Part shown: piece after piece, positions 7,252 through 14,914 of the stretch
Position numbering within the stretch: the first letter of the stretch is position 1
How the letters are laid out: each line of letters starts with the position of its first letter
DNA from: JAVBTT01 sp031550325
GTDB taxonomy: Bacteria; Bacillota; Clostridia; Oscillospirales; UBA929
DNA length: 60,183 bases
Direction of reading: 5' to 3'
Assembly (NCBI GenBank): GCA_031550325.1
Contig: JAVBOR010000004.1
Location: 1-60,183 of the forward strand
Notes under the pieces: model-generated
The model's input: the letters and a program-made list of their open reading frames with translations, nothing else
Database searches by the model: none
Told to the model about the DNA's origin: nothing
Position numbers and translations under genes: made by a program

Positions 7252-8415
7252 TCAGTATGGCGTGTATCCGGTCTTCTCGACCAGTGTTTGCCCTTGGGGC
7301 GACAAAATCCAATCGATCAGCTGCTTTGTGTTGCCCTCAGGCTCGCCGGCAGTGACCGCGTAAAACTCGGCGGCGTAAGGATAGGCGCCGCTGGCGACAG
7401 CTTCTCTTGTCGGCGCGGTTCCGTTGATCGCAAGCAGCTTGATTTTGCGGCTGTCCACCATTTCAGTCGCAAAATACAAAAAGGAATATCCCACGGCATT
7501 ATCATAGTTTTTGTAAGCCGACACCTCATGGATGATGCCGCCCATCGCCGCAGGCACGTCCCGCTTGGGCGGCACCATGAGCGCGGTGTCCTCCATGATC
7601 CTGATCAGCATCGTCTGACTGCCCGAGCCTTCAGGGCGTTGAAAGGCGCGGACGGCTCTGTTTTTGCCGCCCACGCTCCGCCAGTTTGTGATCTCGCCGG
7701 AGTATATCTTCTTTATTTCCTCTGTTGTCAAACCGTCTACAGGGTTTTTGGAGTTGACAAAAAAGACGAAGGCCTCTCTTCCGATCGGCGTGAGAACCAG
7801 CTCCAGACCGTTGTCCGCGGCCATTTGCCGTTGTTCCTCCGACGGAGCAGCCACAAATATCACGTCGGCTTCTCCGTCAATAAGCCTCCGATAGGCGCCC
7901 GCAGTATTGGCGCAGACGACATAGTCCTCTTCCTTTTGGACGTAGGCAGGGTAATCTCCCTCGGGATAGGCAGCTCTTGCAAAAGCGGAGTACAGCGGAT
8001 AAAGCGCTGTCGCTCCGTCAAGCCTCGGCAGGCCGCTCTCAAACCGCAGCGTCGAAGCTTTATCGAGCGAAACTGCCTTCGTATTCTCCCGAAACGGCTC
8101 GTACAGAGTAAGGTCTACCCCCTGGTCGCCTACGGTATCTATTCTGTCGTGGTATGCCGCGCCAATCTCAAAAACGGCGACGCACAGCAGGATGGCCGCA
8201 ATCGGCGCTGCGTTTGCGATCACCCGGGTCTTTACCGAAAACCATTTCCATATCCAGCACAGGGCGATGAACAGCAGCAAGAGTGCGATAATGAATGCCA
8301 GCCACTGATAAAATTTTGCACCTCCAGTGAGCGCGACGCTCGCCGCTGCAATGAGACCGCCGAATCCCACCCCGGCGGCCAAAAGAATGCAGAGAATAAC
8401 CTTGACGGCTTTCAC
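7252..8415 (-). CDS. Membrane-anchored PstS-like substrate-binding protein
   Basis: 387 residues from a GTG at 8415, chosen because AGGAGG lies 6 bases upstream; a longer frame to 8466 lacks a site. Residues 1-110 hold three hydrophobic segments (VILCILLAAGVGFGGLIAAA; WLAFIIALLLLFIALCWIW; ANAAPIAAILLCVAVFEIG). The rest is a PBP-like-2 phosphate-binding fold: LDGATALYPLYSAF, GEADVIFVAAPS, TTEEIKKIYSGEITNWRSVG, FQRPEGSGSQTM and VGYSFLYFA are PstS landmarks. PstS is usually a lipoprotein; here three helices replace the lipobox. No pst permease or ATPase genes are adjacent, so it may be a sensor rather than a transporter part. Confidence 0.82.
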   Translation of the reverse strand: MKAVKVILCILLAAGVGFGGLIAAASVALTGGAKFYQWLAFIIALLLLFIALCWIWKWFSVKTRVIANAAPIAAILLCVAVFEIGAAYHDRIDTVGDQGVDLTLYEPFRENTKAVSLDKASTLRFESGLPRLDGATALYPLYSAFARAAYPEGDYPAYVQKEEDYVVCANTAGAYRRLIDGEADVIFVAAPSEEQRQMAADNGLELVLTPIGREAFVFFVNSKNPVDGLTTEEIKKIYSGEITNWRSVGGKNRAVRAFQRPEGSGSQTMLIRIMEDTALMVPPKRDVPAAMGGIIHEVSAYKNYDNAVGYSFLYFATEMVDSRKIKLLAINGTAPTREAVASGAYPYAAEFYAVTAGEPEGNTKQLIDWILSPQGQTLVEKTGYTPY

Positions 8416-8486
8416 CAAATCCCTCCTGTTGCTTTGTACAGATAAGCGTGATTTGCCCTGCAGCAAATAAGAGCTTGTACCTGAGC

Positions 8487-8515
8487 ATTATATAGGATCC
8501 TGCCATAAGTTTCAA
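8487..8515 (-). promoter_or_regulatory. Promoter of the PstS-like gene
   Basis: Minus-strand TTGAAA (8510-8515), 17-base spacer and TATAAT (8487-8492), a good vegetative promoter 72 bases upstream of the GTG start at 8415. Confidence 0.65.
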
Positions 8516-8725
8516 TCAACAGTCCGCCTGAACGGCAGCACAGACTGGCGCGCGGAGTGGAAAGGACACTACATATTATACCTGATCCGATTTGTAAATT
8601 CAATTCTGAGGCTGAGCCGGCTAAGAGGGCCCGGCATTTTGTCAGAGAATCGATGGCTCTTTGACAGACTGCGCAGTCTATGGCTGCAAAGAACCTGTGA
8701 ACAGGAACACCCAAAACGGACAACT
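8516..8725. repeat. Intergenic stretch with a decayed hairpin repeat
   Basis: Between the PstS-like promoter and the next gene. TTTGTCAGAGAATCG..GGCTCTTTGACAG at about 8638-8666 is a degenerate TGTCAAAGAACC module, followed by the palindrome GACTGCGCAGTC (8667-8678). No gene is recognisable. Confidence 0.5.
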
Positions 8726-8772
8726 GCAAAAAACCTCCAGACGTAGGACAAGCACTACGACTGGAGGGTTTG
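8726..8772 (-). terminator. Intrinsic terminator downstream of the Cys-rich small gene
   Basis: On the minus strand the arms AACCCTCCAG and CTGGAGGTT, with an inner GTAG/CTAC stem, are followed directly by TTTTTT. It lies 84 bases after the stop of the gene at 8856. Confidence 0.7.
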
Positions 8773-8855
8773 CTATATAGGAAAACATTTTGCAGGCAAT
8801 GAGAAAGAGGCAATGGGGCGACTAAGCGCTGCGGCGCAAACGCGTACGCTCAGCC

Positions 8856-9323
8856 TTATCGGATCGACTCCAGCGCGTCCTGGCCGATTCCGGTCAGGGC
8901 GATACTTCCGAACTGAATCTCCGGCGTGTCAAATAGGAAGTCCGGGTTGGCTTTTCCCGCTTCAAGGGTCTCGCTGAAAAGGGCGAAGACCTCCGACTGC
9001 CGATAGTCATTGTAACCGCCGTTTTCAAGGGAAATATCATAATCGAGAGAGATGATCTGGTGGTGCGCCAGCCGATCAATGAGCCGGCCGGTCTCCTTGA
9101 CTTTTGTCAGCGAGTCGCACCGGCCGTACAAAAAAACCGGCGCGAGCGCCACCGACTCCAGATGGTCGGATTTAGAGCTCTTCATTAAGAATCTGGTGAT
9201 GGGCAAAAACGGCGTTTGAGCCAGCAGAGTCAAAAAGTCTTTTTCGGCCTCGCTGAGGCGTACCTCCTGTTTGCCGCAGCAGCCTGCGCAACCGTCGCTA
9301 TTACAGTCCTTGTGATGGTTCAT
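8856..9323 (-). CDS. Uncharacterised protein with Cys-rich N-terminus
   Basis: 155 residues; I do not recognise the family with certainty. The first 17 residues (MNHHKDCNSDGCAGCCG) contain four cysteines and two histidines and look like a metal-binding tag. The rest is soluble, with helical LSEAEKDFLTLLAQTPFLP and a strand-rich half (IISLDYDISLENGGYNDY), reminiscent of a winged-helix layout. ATG 9323 has AAGGA upstream. It stands alone with its own terminator. Possible roles are metal sensing or redox; this is only inferred from the tag. Confidence 0.6.
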   Translation of the reverse strand: MNHHKDCNSDGCAGCCGKQEVRLSEAEKDFLTLLAQTPFLPITRFLMKSSKSDHLESVALAPVFLYGRCDSLTKVKETGRLIDRLAHHQIISLDYDISLENGGYNDYRQSEVFALFSETLEAGKANPDFLFDTPEIQFGSIALTGIGQDALESIR

Positions 9324-9409
9324 AATCGTCAGTCCTTTTCGTGTTGTTTCCTCCGGAAAAGCCGGGGGAGAATCCTTTCCCCGGGAGGGTTCTGTTTTCG
9401 CTCACGGCG

Positions 9410-9671
9410 CTACTCCAACGCCTTCAGCGTCGCCATGCCGCGCTCTATTTCGGTAAAGGCAAGCAGGCCAAGGTTATACAAGACAACGATTGACAGAATG
9501 GCCGCCGCGAGGATCAGGACGGATATCAGCGTATTCATGCCCGCCGTATTCATGCCGCTCAAATTCATCGCCGACGCCGATGCCCAGCGCAGCGGCTGTT
9601 TTTTGCGTCATCGATACGCCGTCCCTGAGCAGAACAAACTCATTATACTCGTTGTCGGTCGGCCAAATCAA
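9410..9671 (-). pseudogene. Remnant of an FtsX/MacB-type ABC permease C-terminus
   Basis: Two frames together give a permease end. Frame 1 (9671 downward) reads LLRDGVSMTQKTAAALGIGVGDE, like the periplasmic domain of FtsX-type permeases. Near 9560 the match passes to another frame: MNTLISVLILAAAILSIVVL and then YNLGLLAFTEIERGMATLKAL, the typical transmembrane helix and ER-x-ATLK cytoplasmic motif. The frame then stops at 9410, before the last two helices expected in the family. So there is a frameshift and truncation at both ends, and no intact ABC partner nearby. Confidence 0.7.
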
Positions 9672-9739
9672 GGTATTGTTGTCCGTGATGCGAATATTTG
9701 TGGGTTTTTTTGCTGCCGACTTTATTTTTAGTGGCGCTC

Positions 9740-10411
9740 TCCATAATTGCCTGGCCGGGCAGGGCGGCTATGCTCTGCATATCTCCGGCGTGAGAGCAGC
9801 CCGACGCGCTGATCAGAGGCGAAAGACAAGCGTGGGCAGAAAATCAAAAAGCCTTTATCTATCAGGATGTGACCCTCTCCGCAGCCGTGACCGGTCAAAC
9901 GGTCGTTTTGTCCGGTTGGCTGTGCAACTGGGATCAGAGCCCACACGACCAGGCCAGGATCATCCTGGAGTTCCTGAACGCCAGCGGCGGCGTGATCTCC
10001 CGGATCTCCCGGGAGCAGCGCAATCCGGTCTGGACGCTTCACAGCATCACCGCGGTGGTTCCCTCCGGAGCGGTGAAGGCTCGCGTCAAGCTGGAATCGG
10101 CCCGGTTTGTCGGGAACGACAACGACGGATACTTTGACGATCTGTCCCTCACCATAAGCAACAGTAAGTTCTCCGCCGTTTACATTTCAGGCCCCACCAG
10201 CAAGGCGGCTCAAGGTGACACCATTCAGCTGACGGTGCAAAACGGTACGTTGAACAATCCGTCCACAACGGTTTCGGGAATTCATTTCTCGAAACCGTTT
10301 CCCTTCAAACCGCCTCAGCAGTTTGATCCTGTCCCCGCTTTGTCAAAGAACCCGTGGTTCTTTGACAGCCTGTCATTGAGCCTGACGGCGTTGCCGTCAG
10401 GCTCAATGTGA
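9740..10411 (+). pseudogene. Broken surface/carbohydrate-binding protein fragment
   Basis: From about 9794 one frame reads RGERQAWAENQKAFIYQDVT then TLSAAVTGQTVVLSGWLCNW, a jelly-roll/CBM-like module of secreted Clostridia proteins; a neighbouring frame at 9750-9790 (GQGGYALHISG) looks like its displaced beginning. After residue NDGYFDDLSLTI the frame enters SGPTSKAAQGDTIQLTVQNG, the start of an Ig-like repeat, and is then cut off inside the hairpin repeat at about 10310. No start, signal peptide or anchor remains. Evidence for decay is the frame change, the missing ends and the junction with the repeat. Confidence 0.6.
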
Positions 10412-10420
10412 TCTCGCGCT
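10325..10420. repeat. Modular hairpin repeat, copy at the end of the broken surface gene
   Basis: TGTCAAAGAACC..GGTTCTTTGACA at 10341-10367 with the CCCCGCTT flank seen in other copies, followed by a long hairpin with arms CATTGAGCCTGACGGC and GCCGTCAGGCTCAATG (10374-10408). The surface-protein frame is truncated at this junction. Confidence 0.75.
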
Positions 10421-10627
10421 CAGGAGCGGGGTGACATGGCAAAGCGGCGAAGCAAACTCCTCGCCGGGCGCGCGGGAATCCTTGTGCTCATGACAAAATA
10501 CGGAAATATCGCTGATACGCGTGAGCTCAGAGCCCTTTGACCGCGCAGCAGATAGAAAATCTTCCATATTCGCCGTGAGCTTCTCCACCGTTCACCGGAC
10601 ATTCTCCCCAGCCGCCGGCTTTGAGGG
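10421..10627. other. Intergenic, no gene recognised
   Basis: Short open frames on both strands here do not resemble any protein I know and have no ribosome binding sites. The stretch may be further debris from the broken genes upstream. Confidence 0.4.
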
Positions 10628-10658
10628 CCGCCTTGCCGGGAAAAACCCGGCAAGGCGG
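10628..10658. terminator. Stem-loop at the end of the feo operon
   Basis: Arms CCGCCTTGCCGGG and CCCGGCAAGGCGG with an A5 loop form a very stable hairpin 7 bases beyond the last feo-operon gene. There is no T-run on the minus strand, so it may act as an mRNA 3-prime end stabiliser as much as a terminator. Confidence 0.5.
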
Positions 10659-10664
10659 TAAAGA

Positions 10665-10853
10665 CTATTTTGGTCCGCTTTTGTGCGAGGTGTGGCACAG
10701 GGAAGCCGAGGGGCAGACCTCACAGCCGCAGCCGCAGGAAGTTTTGCCCTTTTTTTTGTTTCTGATCAAGTTTACGACAATCAGAACAACGACGGTTAGG
10801 AGAACCGCGCATATAAGGATCGCGGCAAGGTTATCGGTTAAAAACGCCAGCAT
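10665..10853 (-). CDS. FeoB-associated Cys-rich membrane protein
   Basis: 62 residues. One transmembrane helix (NLAAILICAVLLTVVVLIVV), then a lysine-rich turn and the cysteine-rich tail TSCGCGCEVCPSASLCH (five cysteines). This is the layout of the small FeoB-associated Cys-rich proteins found after feoB in Clostridia; a role in handling Fe2+ at the inner face of FeoB is proposed for the family. The ATG at 10853 is favoured because GGGAG lies 7 bases before it; an ATG two codons upstream lies too close. It begins 27 bases after the feoB stop. Confidence 0.8.
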   Translation of the reverse strand: MLAFLTDNLAAILICAVLLTVVVLIVVNLIRNKKKGKTSCGCGCEVCPSASLCHTSHKSGPK

Positions 10854-10880
10854 GGCCATTCTCCCTTTCCATAGCATTGT

Positions 10881-13292
10881 TCAGGCTCTGACAGAGAGCT
10901 TCTCCCAGTGCTTGTTTTTCTTCTCGGGTCTGAACAGCATGAAGATGAAAAACCCAAGCAAAACCAGAGCGCAGACCAGTCCGGCTACATTGAGCCCGCC
11001 GGTAAAGCCAAGCCCGATCTGATACACGATCAGGGCAATCACATACGCGAAAACGCACTGATAGGTGATGGCAAACGTGGTCCATTTCCAGTTGTTCATT
11101 TCACGCCTGATGGCGCCCATGGCGGCAAAGCAAGGCGCGCACAGCAGGTTGAAAATCAGGAAGGAATAGGCTGCCAGCTGCGTCATGCCTTCAAAGTCAA
11201 GAACGCCGAACACCCCGACAACTTCTTCCTTGGCGACAAGTCCCATGATGGTGGCGATGGTGGCCTTGATGTTTCCAAATCCCAGCGGCAGGAAGAGCCA
11301 GCTGATCGCGTTGCCGATGATGCCCAGAATACTGCTTTCCAGCTCCATATCGGGGTTAAATACGAATAAGCCGTTTTCCAAGCCGAAAACCGAGCCCGCC
11401 CAAATGACGATCGATGCAAGCAGGATAATCGTACCGGCCTTTTTGATGAAGGACCAGCCGCGCTCCCACATGCTGCGCATGAGGTTACTCACCGTGGGCC
11501 AGTGATATGCCGGAAGCTCCATCACAAATGGGGCGACGTCCCCGGAAAAAGCCTTTGTCTTCTTCAGCATGATGCCCGACGTGATAATGGCGAAAACGCC
11601 GACAAAGTATGCGCTGGGCGCAACCCACCACGAGCCGTGAAACAGGGCTGCCGTAATCATCGCAATAATCGGCAGCTTCGCGCCGCAGGGGATAAATGTG
11701 GTGGTCATGATCGTCATCTTTCTGTCGCGGTCGTTTTCAATGGTTCGTGACGCCATGATTCCCGGAACGCCGCAGCCGGTGCCGATCAGCATCGGGATAA
11801 AGGATTTGCCTGATAGCCCAAATTTGCGGAAGATGCGATCCATCACAAAGGCGATACGCGCCATATACCCGCAGCTTTCCAGGAAGGCCAGCAGCAGGAA
11901 CAGGATCAGCATCTGCGGAACAAAGCCGAGTACAGCGCCGACGCCGCCGATAATGCCGTCCAGCAGAAGCCCGTTGAGCCAATCGGGGGTGCCTGCGCTT
12001 TCAAGGCCGCTTTCCACCAGACCCGGAAGGCCCGGCACCCAGATGCCGTATTCCTCGGGAGAGGGAACGCCTTCGGCGCCCTCACCCAGCGCGGCGTCAT
12101 AGATAGCGGAAATGTCGTAGCCCTCCTCGGCCAGCGAGTCGGCATAGAAACCGTAGGCCTCGTCAAAGGCGCCAAAATCCTGCTCGGCGATGGCAGTTTG
12201 GATGTCCTCGGCGCCAATCACATCGGCCCGCACAGCTGCGTCGACAATGGCATCCATCTCTGTGGTCCAAACGTTTTCAACAGCGTACCCGCTCATCGCG
12301 TCTTCATACGCAGACGTTCCGATGCCGGCCAAATGCCAGCCATCGCCAAACACGCCGTCGTTGGCCCAATCCGTCAAAAGAGCTCCGACCGTGCTCACCG
12401 AGATGAAGTACACCAAAAACATGACGGCGGCAAAAATCGGCAGGGCCAGAAACCGATTGGTCACGACCTTGTCAATCTTATCCGAAGTGGATAGCCTGCC
12501 CTTGTTTTTGATCTTTACGCAGCCCTTGATGACGGAGTCGATGTATGTATAGCGTTCGGCCGTAATCACGCTTTCGCTGTCGTCGTCCAGCTCTTTTTCG
12601 CAGGCGACGATGTCGTTTTCAATGTGGTCGATCTGCTGTTTGGAGAGCTTCAGCTTTTCCATGATCTTTGCGTCGCGCTCAAACAGCTTGATGGCGTACC
12701 AGCGCTGCTGATCCTCCGGCAGATTGTGCAGGACAGCCTCTTCAATGTGCGCCAGCACATGCTCGACAGGGCCGGAAAAGCCGTGCTGCGGCACAGTCTT
12801 CGCCCCGGCGGCCGCCGTTACGGCCGCGGCCGCGGCATCCATAATGCCCGTGCCCTTCAGCGCCGAGATTTCAACCACCCTGCAGCCGAGCTCTTTGGCA
12901 AGCTGCTCCGTGTTCATCTTGTCGCCGCTTTTCTGGACGACGTCCATCATGTTGACGGCGACGACAACCGGAATGCCAAGCTCGACAAGCTGTGTTGTCA
13001 GAAACAGGTTTCTTTCCAGGTTTGTGCCGTCAATGATGTTCAAAATCGCATCGGGATGCTCGTCAATCAGATAATTACGGGCGACAACCTCTTCCAATGT
13101 GTACGGAGAAAGGGAATAGATTCCCGGGAGGTCTGTAATCGTGACCTCCTTGCGGTTTTTCAGCTTGCCTTCCTTTTTTTCAACAGTGACGCCCGGCCAG
13201 TTTCCGACGAACTGGTTCGAACCGGTCAACGCATTGAACAGAGTTGTCTTGCCGCTGTTGGGATTGCCGGCAAGTGCAATTTTGATAGCCAT
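10881..13292 (-). CDS. feoB: Ferrous iron transporter B
   Basis: 803 residues. The N-terminal GTPase domain shows G1 GNPNSGKTTLFNALTG (8-23), G3 DLPGIYSL, G4 VAVNMMD and G5 ISALKGTG. A helical GDI-like linker (about 170-270) follows, then the membrane part with the two gate repeats, GTGCGVPGIMASRTIEND and FIPCGAKLPIIAM. It imports Fe2+ under anoxic conditions. An insertion between the first and second membrane helices (about 325-425, acidic, rich in Asp/Glu) makes it longer than many FeoB. ATG 13292 has GGGAGG upstream. Third gene of the feoA-feoA-feoB operon; a DtxR-type palindrome precedes it at 13321. Confidence 0.96.
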   Translation of the reverse strand: MAIKIALAGNPNSGKTTLFNALTGSNQFVGNWPGVTVEKKEGKLKNRKEVTITDLPGIYSLSPYTLEEVVARNYLIDEHPDAILNIIDGTNLERNLFLTTQLVELGIPVVVAVNMMDVVQKSGDKMNTEQLAKELGCRVVEISALKGTGIMDAAAAAVTAAAGAKTVPQHGFSGPVEHVLAHIEEAVLHNLPEDQQRWYAIKLFERDAKIMEKLKLSKQQIDHIENDIVACEKELDDDSESVITAERYTYIDSVIKGCVKIKNKGRLSTSDKIDKVVTNRFLALPIFAAVMFLVYFISVSTVGALLTDWANDGVFGDGWHLAGIGTSAYEDAMSGYAVENVWTTEMDAIVDAAVRADVIGAEDIQTAIAEQDFGAFDEAYGFYADSLAEEGYDISAIYDAALGEGAEGVPSPEEYGIWVPGLPGLVESGLESAGTPDWLNGLLLDGIIGGVGAVLGFVPQMLILFLLLAFLESCGYMARIAFVMDRIFRKFGLSGKSFIPMLIGTGCGVPGIMASRTIENDRDRKMTIMTTTFIPCGAKLPIIAMITAALFHGSWWVAPSAYFVGVFAIITSGIMLKKTKAFSGDVAPFVMELPAYHWPTVSNLMRSMWERGWSFIKKAGTIILLASIVIWAGSVFGLENGLFVFNPDMELESSILGIIGNAISWLFLPLGFGNIKATIATIMGLVAKEEVVGVFGVLDFEGMTQLAAYSFLIFNLLCAPCFAAMGAIRREMNNWKWTTFAITYQCVFAYVIALIVYQIGLGFTGGLNVAGLVCALVLLGFFIFMLFRPEKKNKHWEKLSVRA

Positions 13293-13320
13293 GATCCATC
13301 CTCCCGCAAATTTCAGTCTT

Positions 13321-13338
13321 GGTTAGCATCTGCTAACC
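13321..13338. promoter_or_regulatory. DtxR-type palindromic operator before feoB
   Basis: GGTTAGCA-TC-TGCTAACC is a perfect inverted repeat 29 bases upstream of the feoB ATG. Its GGTTAG/CTAACC ends are the same as those of the palindrome at 13949 and resemble MntR/IdeR/DtxR boxes. It suggests separate iron control of feoB inside the operon. Confidence 0.65.
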
Positions 13339-13406
13339 GGCGGCTCTTCAAAAACGGAGCGGCCCGGTCGTAAAGGGCTTTGCTCCGTCGGAATGACCCC
13401 GCAGCC

Positions 13407-13628
13407 TTATTCCACCTCGATGATTTCGGCGTCGGCCTTTCTCAGGGAGAGCTCATAGCCCCTGACGGTTACCTCAACCGGATCGCCGAGCGGAGCGACC
13501 TTGCGCACGGTGACCTCTACGCCTTTCGTGATCCCCATTTCCATGATGCGACGCTTGATGGGGCCAACACCGCCGATTTTGATGACCCTGACTGTGCTGC
13601 CGGGCTTTACGGTTTTGAGTGTTTGCAT
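13407..13628 (-). CDS. feoA: FeoA-domain protein (second copy)
   Basis: 73 residues forming one SH3-like FeoA domain: MQTLKTVKPGSTVRVIKIGG, then RIMEMGITKGVEVTVRKVAP, DPVEVTVRGYELSLRKADAE. FeoA is a small cytoplasmic partner of FeoB. ATG 13628 lies after AGGAGATTACAT. It sits 33 bases after the first feoA and 114 before feoB. Sequence differs clearly from the first copy, so the two are not a recent duplication. Confidence 0.9.
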   Translation of the reverse strand: MQTLKTVKPGSTVRVIKIGGVGPIKRRIMEMGITKGVEVTVRKVAPLGDPVEVTVRGYELSLRKADAEIIEVE

Positions 13629-13661
13629 ATGTAATCTCCTTTATGCATTGATAGTCGCCGC

Positions 13662-13874
13662 CTACACCATGATTTTGCTTGCCATCTCGCGGCTGATCGC
13701 CACGCGTGACTCCTTGATGTTCACAATGACATTGCCGGCTATTTCGGTGATCACCGTCACATGACTTCCGGGGACAAAACCGAGCTTTTCGAGGAATTGC
13801 CGGGTTTCAGCCGCGCCGCCGATTTTTTTTATGGAGTTTTCCTCGCCCTCTTTTGCCATTGTTAAAGGCATCAT
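13662..13874 (-). CDS. feoA: FeoA-domain protein (first copy)
   Basis: 70 residues. ETRQFLEKLGFVPGSHVTVI and NVIVNIKESRVAISREMASK are the FeoA-fold landmarks (GFxPG turn; RxAIxxxxA end). First gene of the iron uptake operon, with GGAGGAGG before ATG 13874 and a consensus promoter and two operators upstream. Likely a cytoplasmic partner of FeoB. Confidence 0.9.
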   Translation of the reverse strand: MMPLTMAKEGEENSIKKIGGAAETRQFLEKLGFVPGSHVTVITEIAGNVIVNIKESRVAISREMASKIMV

Positions 13875-13914
13875 TAGTCCTCCTCCGAATCTTCGGCAGT
13901 TCTGGTTATCTTAA

Positions 13915-13930
13915 GTAAGCTAAAGCTAAC
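13915..13930. promoter_or_regulatory. Imperfect DtxR-type operator in the feoA leader
   Basis: GTAAGC-TAAA-GCTAAC, an inverted repeat with one mismatch, 41 bases upstream of the first feoA. Same half-site (GCTAAC) as the two perfect palindromes. Confidence 0.5.
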
Positions 13931-13948
13931 TCTTTGTCGAAAAAATGC

Positions 13949-13966
13949 GGTTAGAAACAACTAACC
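13949..13966. promoter_or_regulatory. DtxR-type palindromic operator at the feo transcription start
   Basis: GGTTAG-AAACAA-CTAACC is a perfect inverted repeat located 6 bases beyond the -10 box of the feo promoter, so it covers the expected transcription start. A bound repressor would block initiation. The likely ligand-bound repressor is the DtxR-family protein encoded at 14070. Confidence 0.7.
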
Positions 13967-13972
13967 ATTTTT

Positions 13973-14001
13973 ATTTTAACAAAAACAGCCCGGTTTGTCA
14001 A
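13973..14001 (-). promoter_or_regulatory. Promoter of the feo operon
   Basis: Minus-strand TTGACA (13996-14001), 17-base spacer, TAAAAT (13973-13978), followed at once by the operators at 13949 and 13915. Confidence 0.75.
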
Positions 14002-14006
14002 GGGCT
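13987..14006 (-). terminator. Small hairpin after the DtxR-like gene
   Basis: AGCCC..GGGCT followed by GTTTTTGTT on the minus strand, 64 bases after the regulator stop. It overlaps the feo -35 box, so regulator readthrough and feo initiation would interfere. Weak stem, hence modest confidence. Confidence 0.35.
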
Positions 14007-14069
14007 TTTTAAGGCCTCGTCAAGACAATTTATGGGGGAAAGACTGTCCATTGTCAGGAAAGACCAAAA

Positions 14070-14441
14070 TCACGAGCTGCTTTTCTCGAAATGATCCCTG
14101 ATCGCGTTGAAGCACTCATCGCTGAGGATGTGCTCCATCCGGCAAGCGTCTCCGGCTGCGGTTTTCTCCTTCACGCCGATGCTGACGAGCCAGTCAAAGA
14201 GAGTAGAGTGGCGCTCATAAACGTGTTTTGCCGCCTCTTCCCCTTTTTCGGTCAGGGTAATGTAGCCGTCCGAATCCATGCGGATTAACGCGTCCTCGCG
14301 GAGTTTTTTCATGGCGACACTCACGCTTGGCTTGGAAAACCCCATTTCCTCCACAATATCAATGGAACGCACAGAGCCTGTCTTTCTGGACAAGAGTAAA
14401 ATGGTTTCCAGATAATCCTCTGCCGACGCTCGTATTTGCAT
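14070..14441 (-). CDS. DtxR/MntR-family metal-dependent transcriptional repressor
   Basis: 123 residues from ATG 14441, which has GGAGG 7 bases upstream. N-terminal winged helix: SAEDYLETILLLSRKTGSVR, recognition helix MGFSKPSVSVAMKKLREDAL, wing DGYITLTEKGEEAA. A dimerisation/metal domain follows with YERHSTLFDWLVSIGV, CRMEHILSDECFNAI: Cys, Glu and His residues placed as in DtxR/MntR metal sites. No C-terminal SH3 domain, so MntR-like in length. Its neighbour is the feo operon with matching palindromes; it most likely represses feo when Fe2+ is plentiful. Confidence 0.88.
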   Translation of the reverse strand: MQIRASAEDYLETILLLSRKTGSVRSIDIVEEMGFSKPSVSVAMKKLREDALIRMDSDGYITLTEKGEEAAKHVYERHSTLFDWLVSIGVKEKTAAGDACRMEHILSDECFNAIRDHFEKSSS

Positions 14442-14544
14442 AACCACACCTCCGACAGTATAAAATGTCACAGCCGAATCGGCGGAGCGCAGATAGGTCT
14501 TAAGCCGCCCTAATCATAACATAAGCCGACGATGATTTCAAACC

Positions 14545-14729
14545 CAAATCCACAGAAAAGACTCTGCGGAAGTGAATCCCGCAAAGAGACTGTAGACAAA
14601 CCTTCGATTTGTCTACAAAACGAGGACAGGATCGCGTCTTTGTGAAGACGCGCATTGGGTGACTTTCCCGGAGTGAATCCGTGAAAGTCACTTGTTTCCA
14701 TGCTTTGCGCTCAACCAGTCCAGCAAGAA
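14545..14729. repeat. Hairpin repeat array, left part (interrupted by the IS)
   Basis: TGTAGACAAA..TTTGTCTACA at 14591-14617, CGCGTCTT..AAGACGCG at 14633-14652 and GTGACTTTC..GAAAGTCAC at 14659-14691, ending CAGTCCAGCAAGAA where the IS begins. The right part resumes at 16535. Closely similar to 203-344 and to 60041-60183. Confidence 0.85.
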
Positions 14730-14750
14730 TTAAACTGTACCCTATAGAAT

Positions 14751-14868
14751 GGACAGCCCGGGTTTTCAAAACCCTATAAACCAGACGAAGCGGTTTTTGA
14801 GAACCCTGCGCACCGGACAGCAGTGTTTTAGGAACCTTTTGAATCGGACAATGCGGGTTTTGACCTCC
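14751..14868. repeat. Four subterminal repeats with 32-base period inside the IS
   Basis: Units starting at 14751, 14783, 14815 and 14846 share a pattern GGACAG..CGGGTTTT..AACC..ACC. The first overlaps the left terminal repeat, and a single unit (GGACAAC..GGGTTTT) recurs in the right end. Probably transposase binding sites spaced by three helical turns. Confidence 0.6.
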
Positions 14869-14914
14869 AAAGAAAAAGGTATTAGAATATATCTTATGAT
14901 TTGGAGGAATGATC

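Noticed and set aside
7252..8415. Part of a Pst phosphate transporter operon
   Set aside because: No pstC, pstA, pstB or phoU gene on either side.
12624..13373. Long plus-strand open frame opposite feoB
   Set aside because: A shadow of a GC-rich gene in an opposite frame; feoB is certain here.
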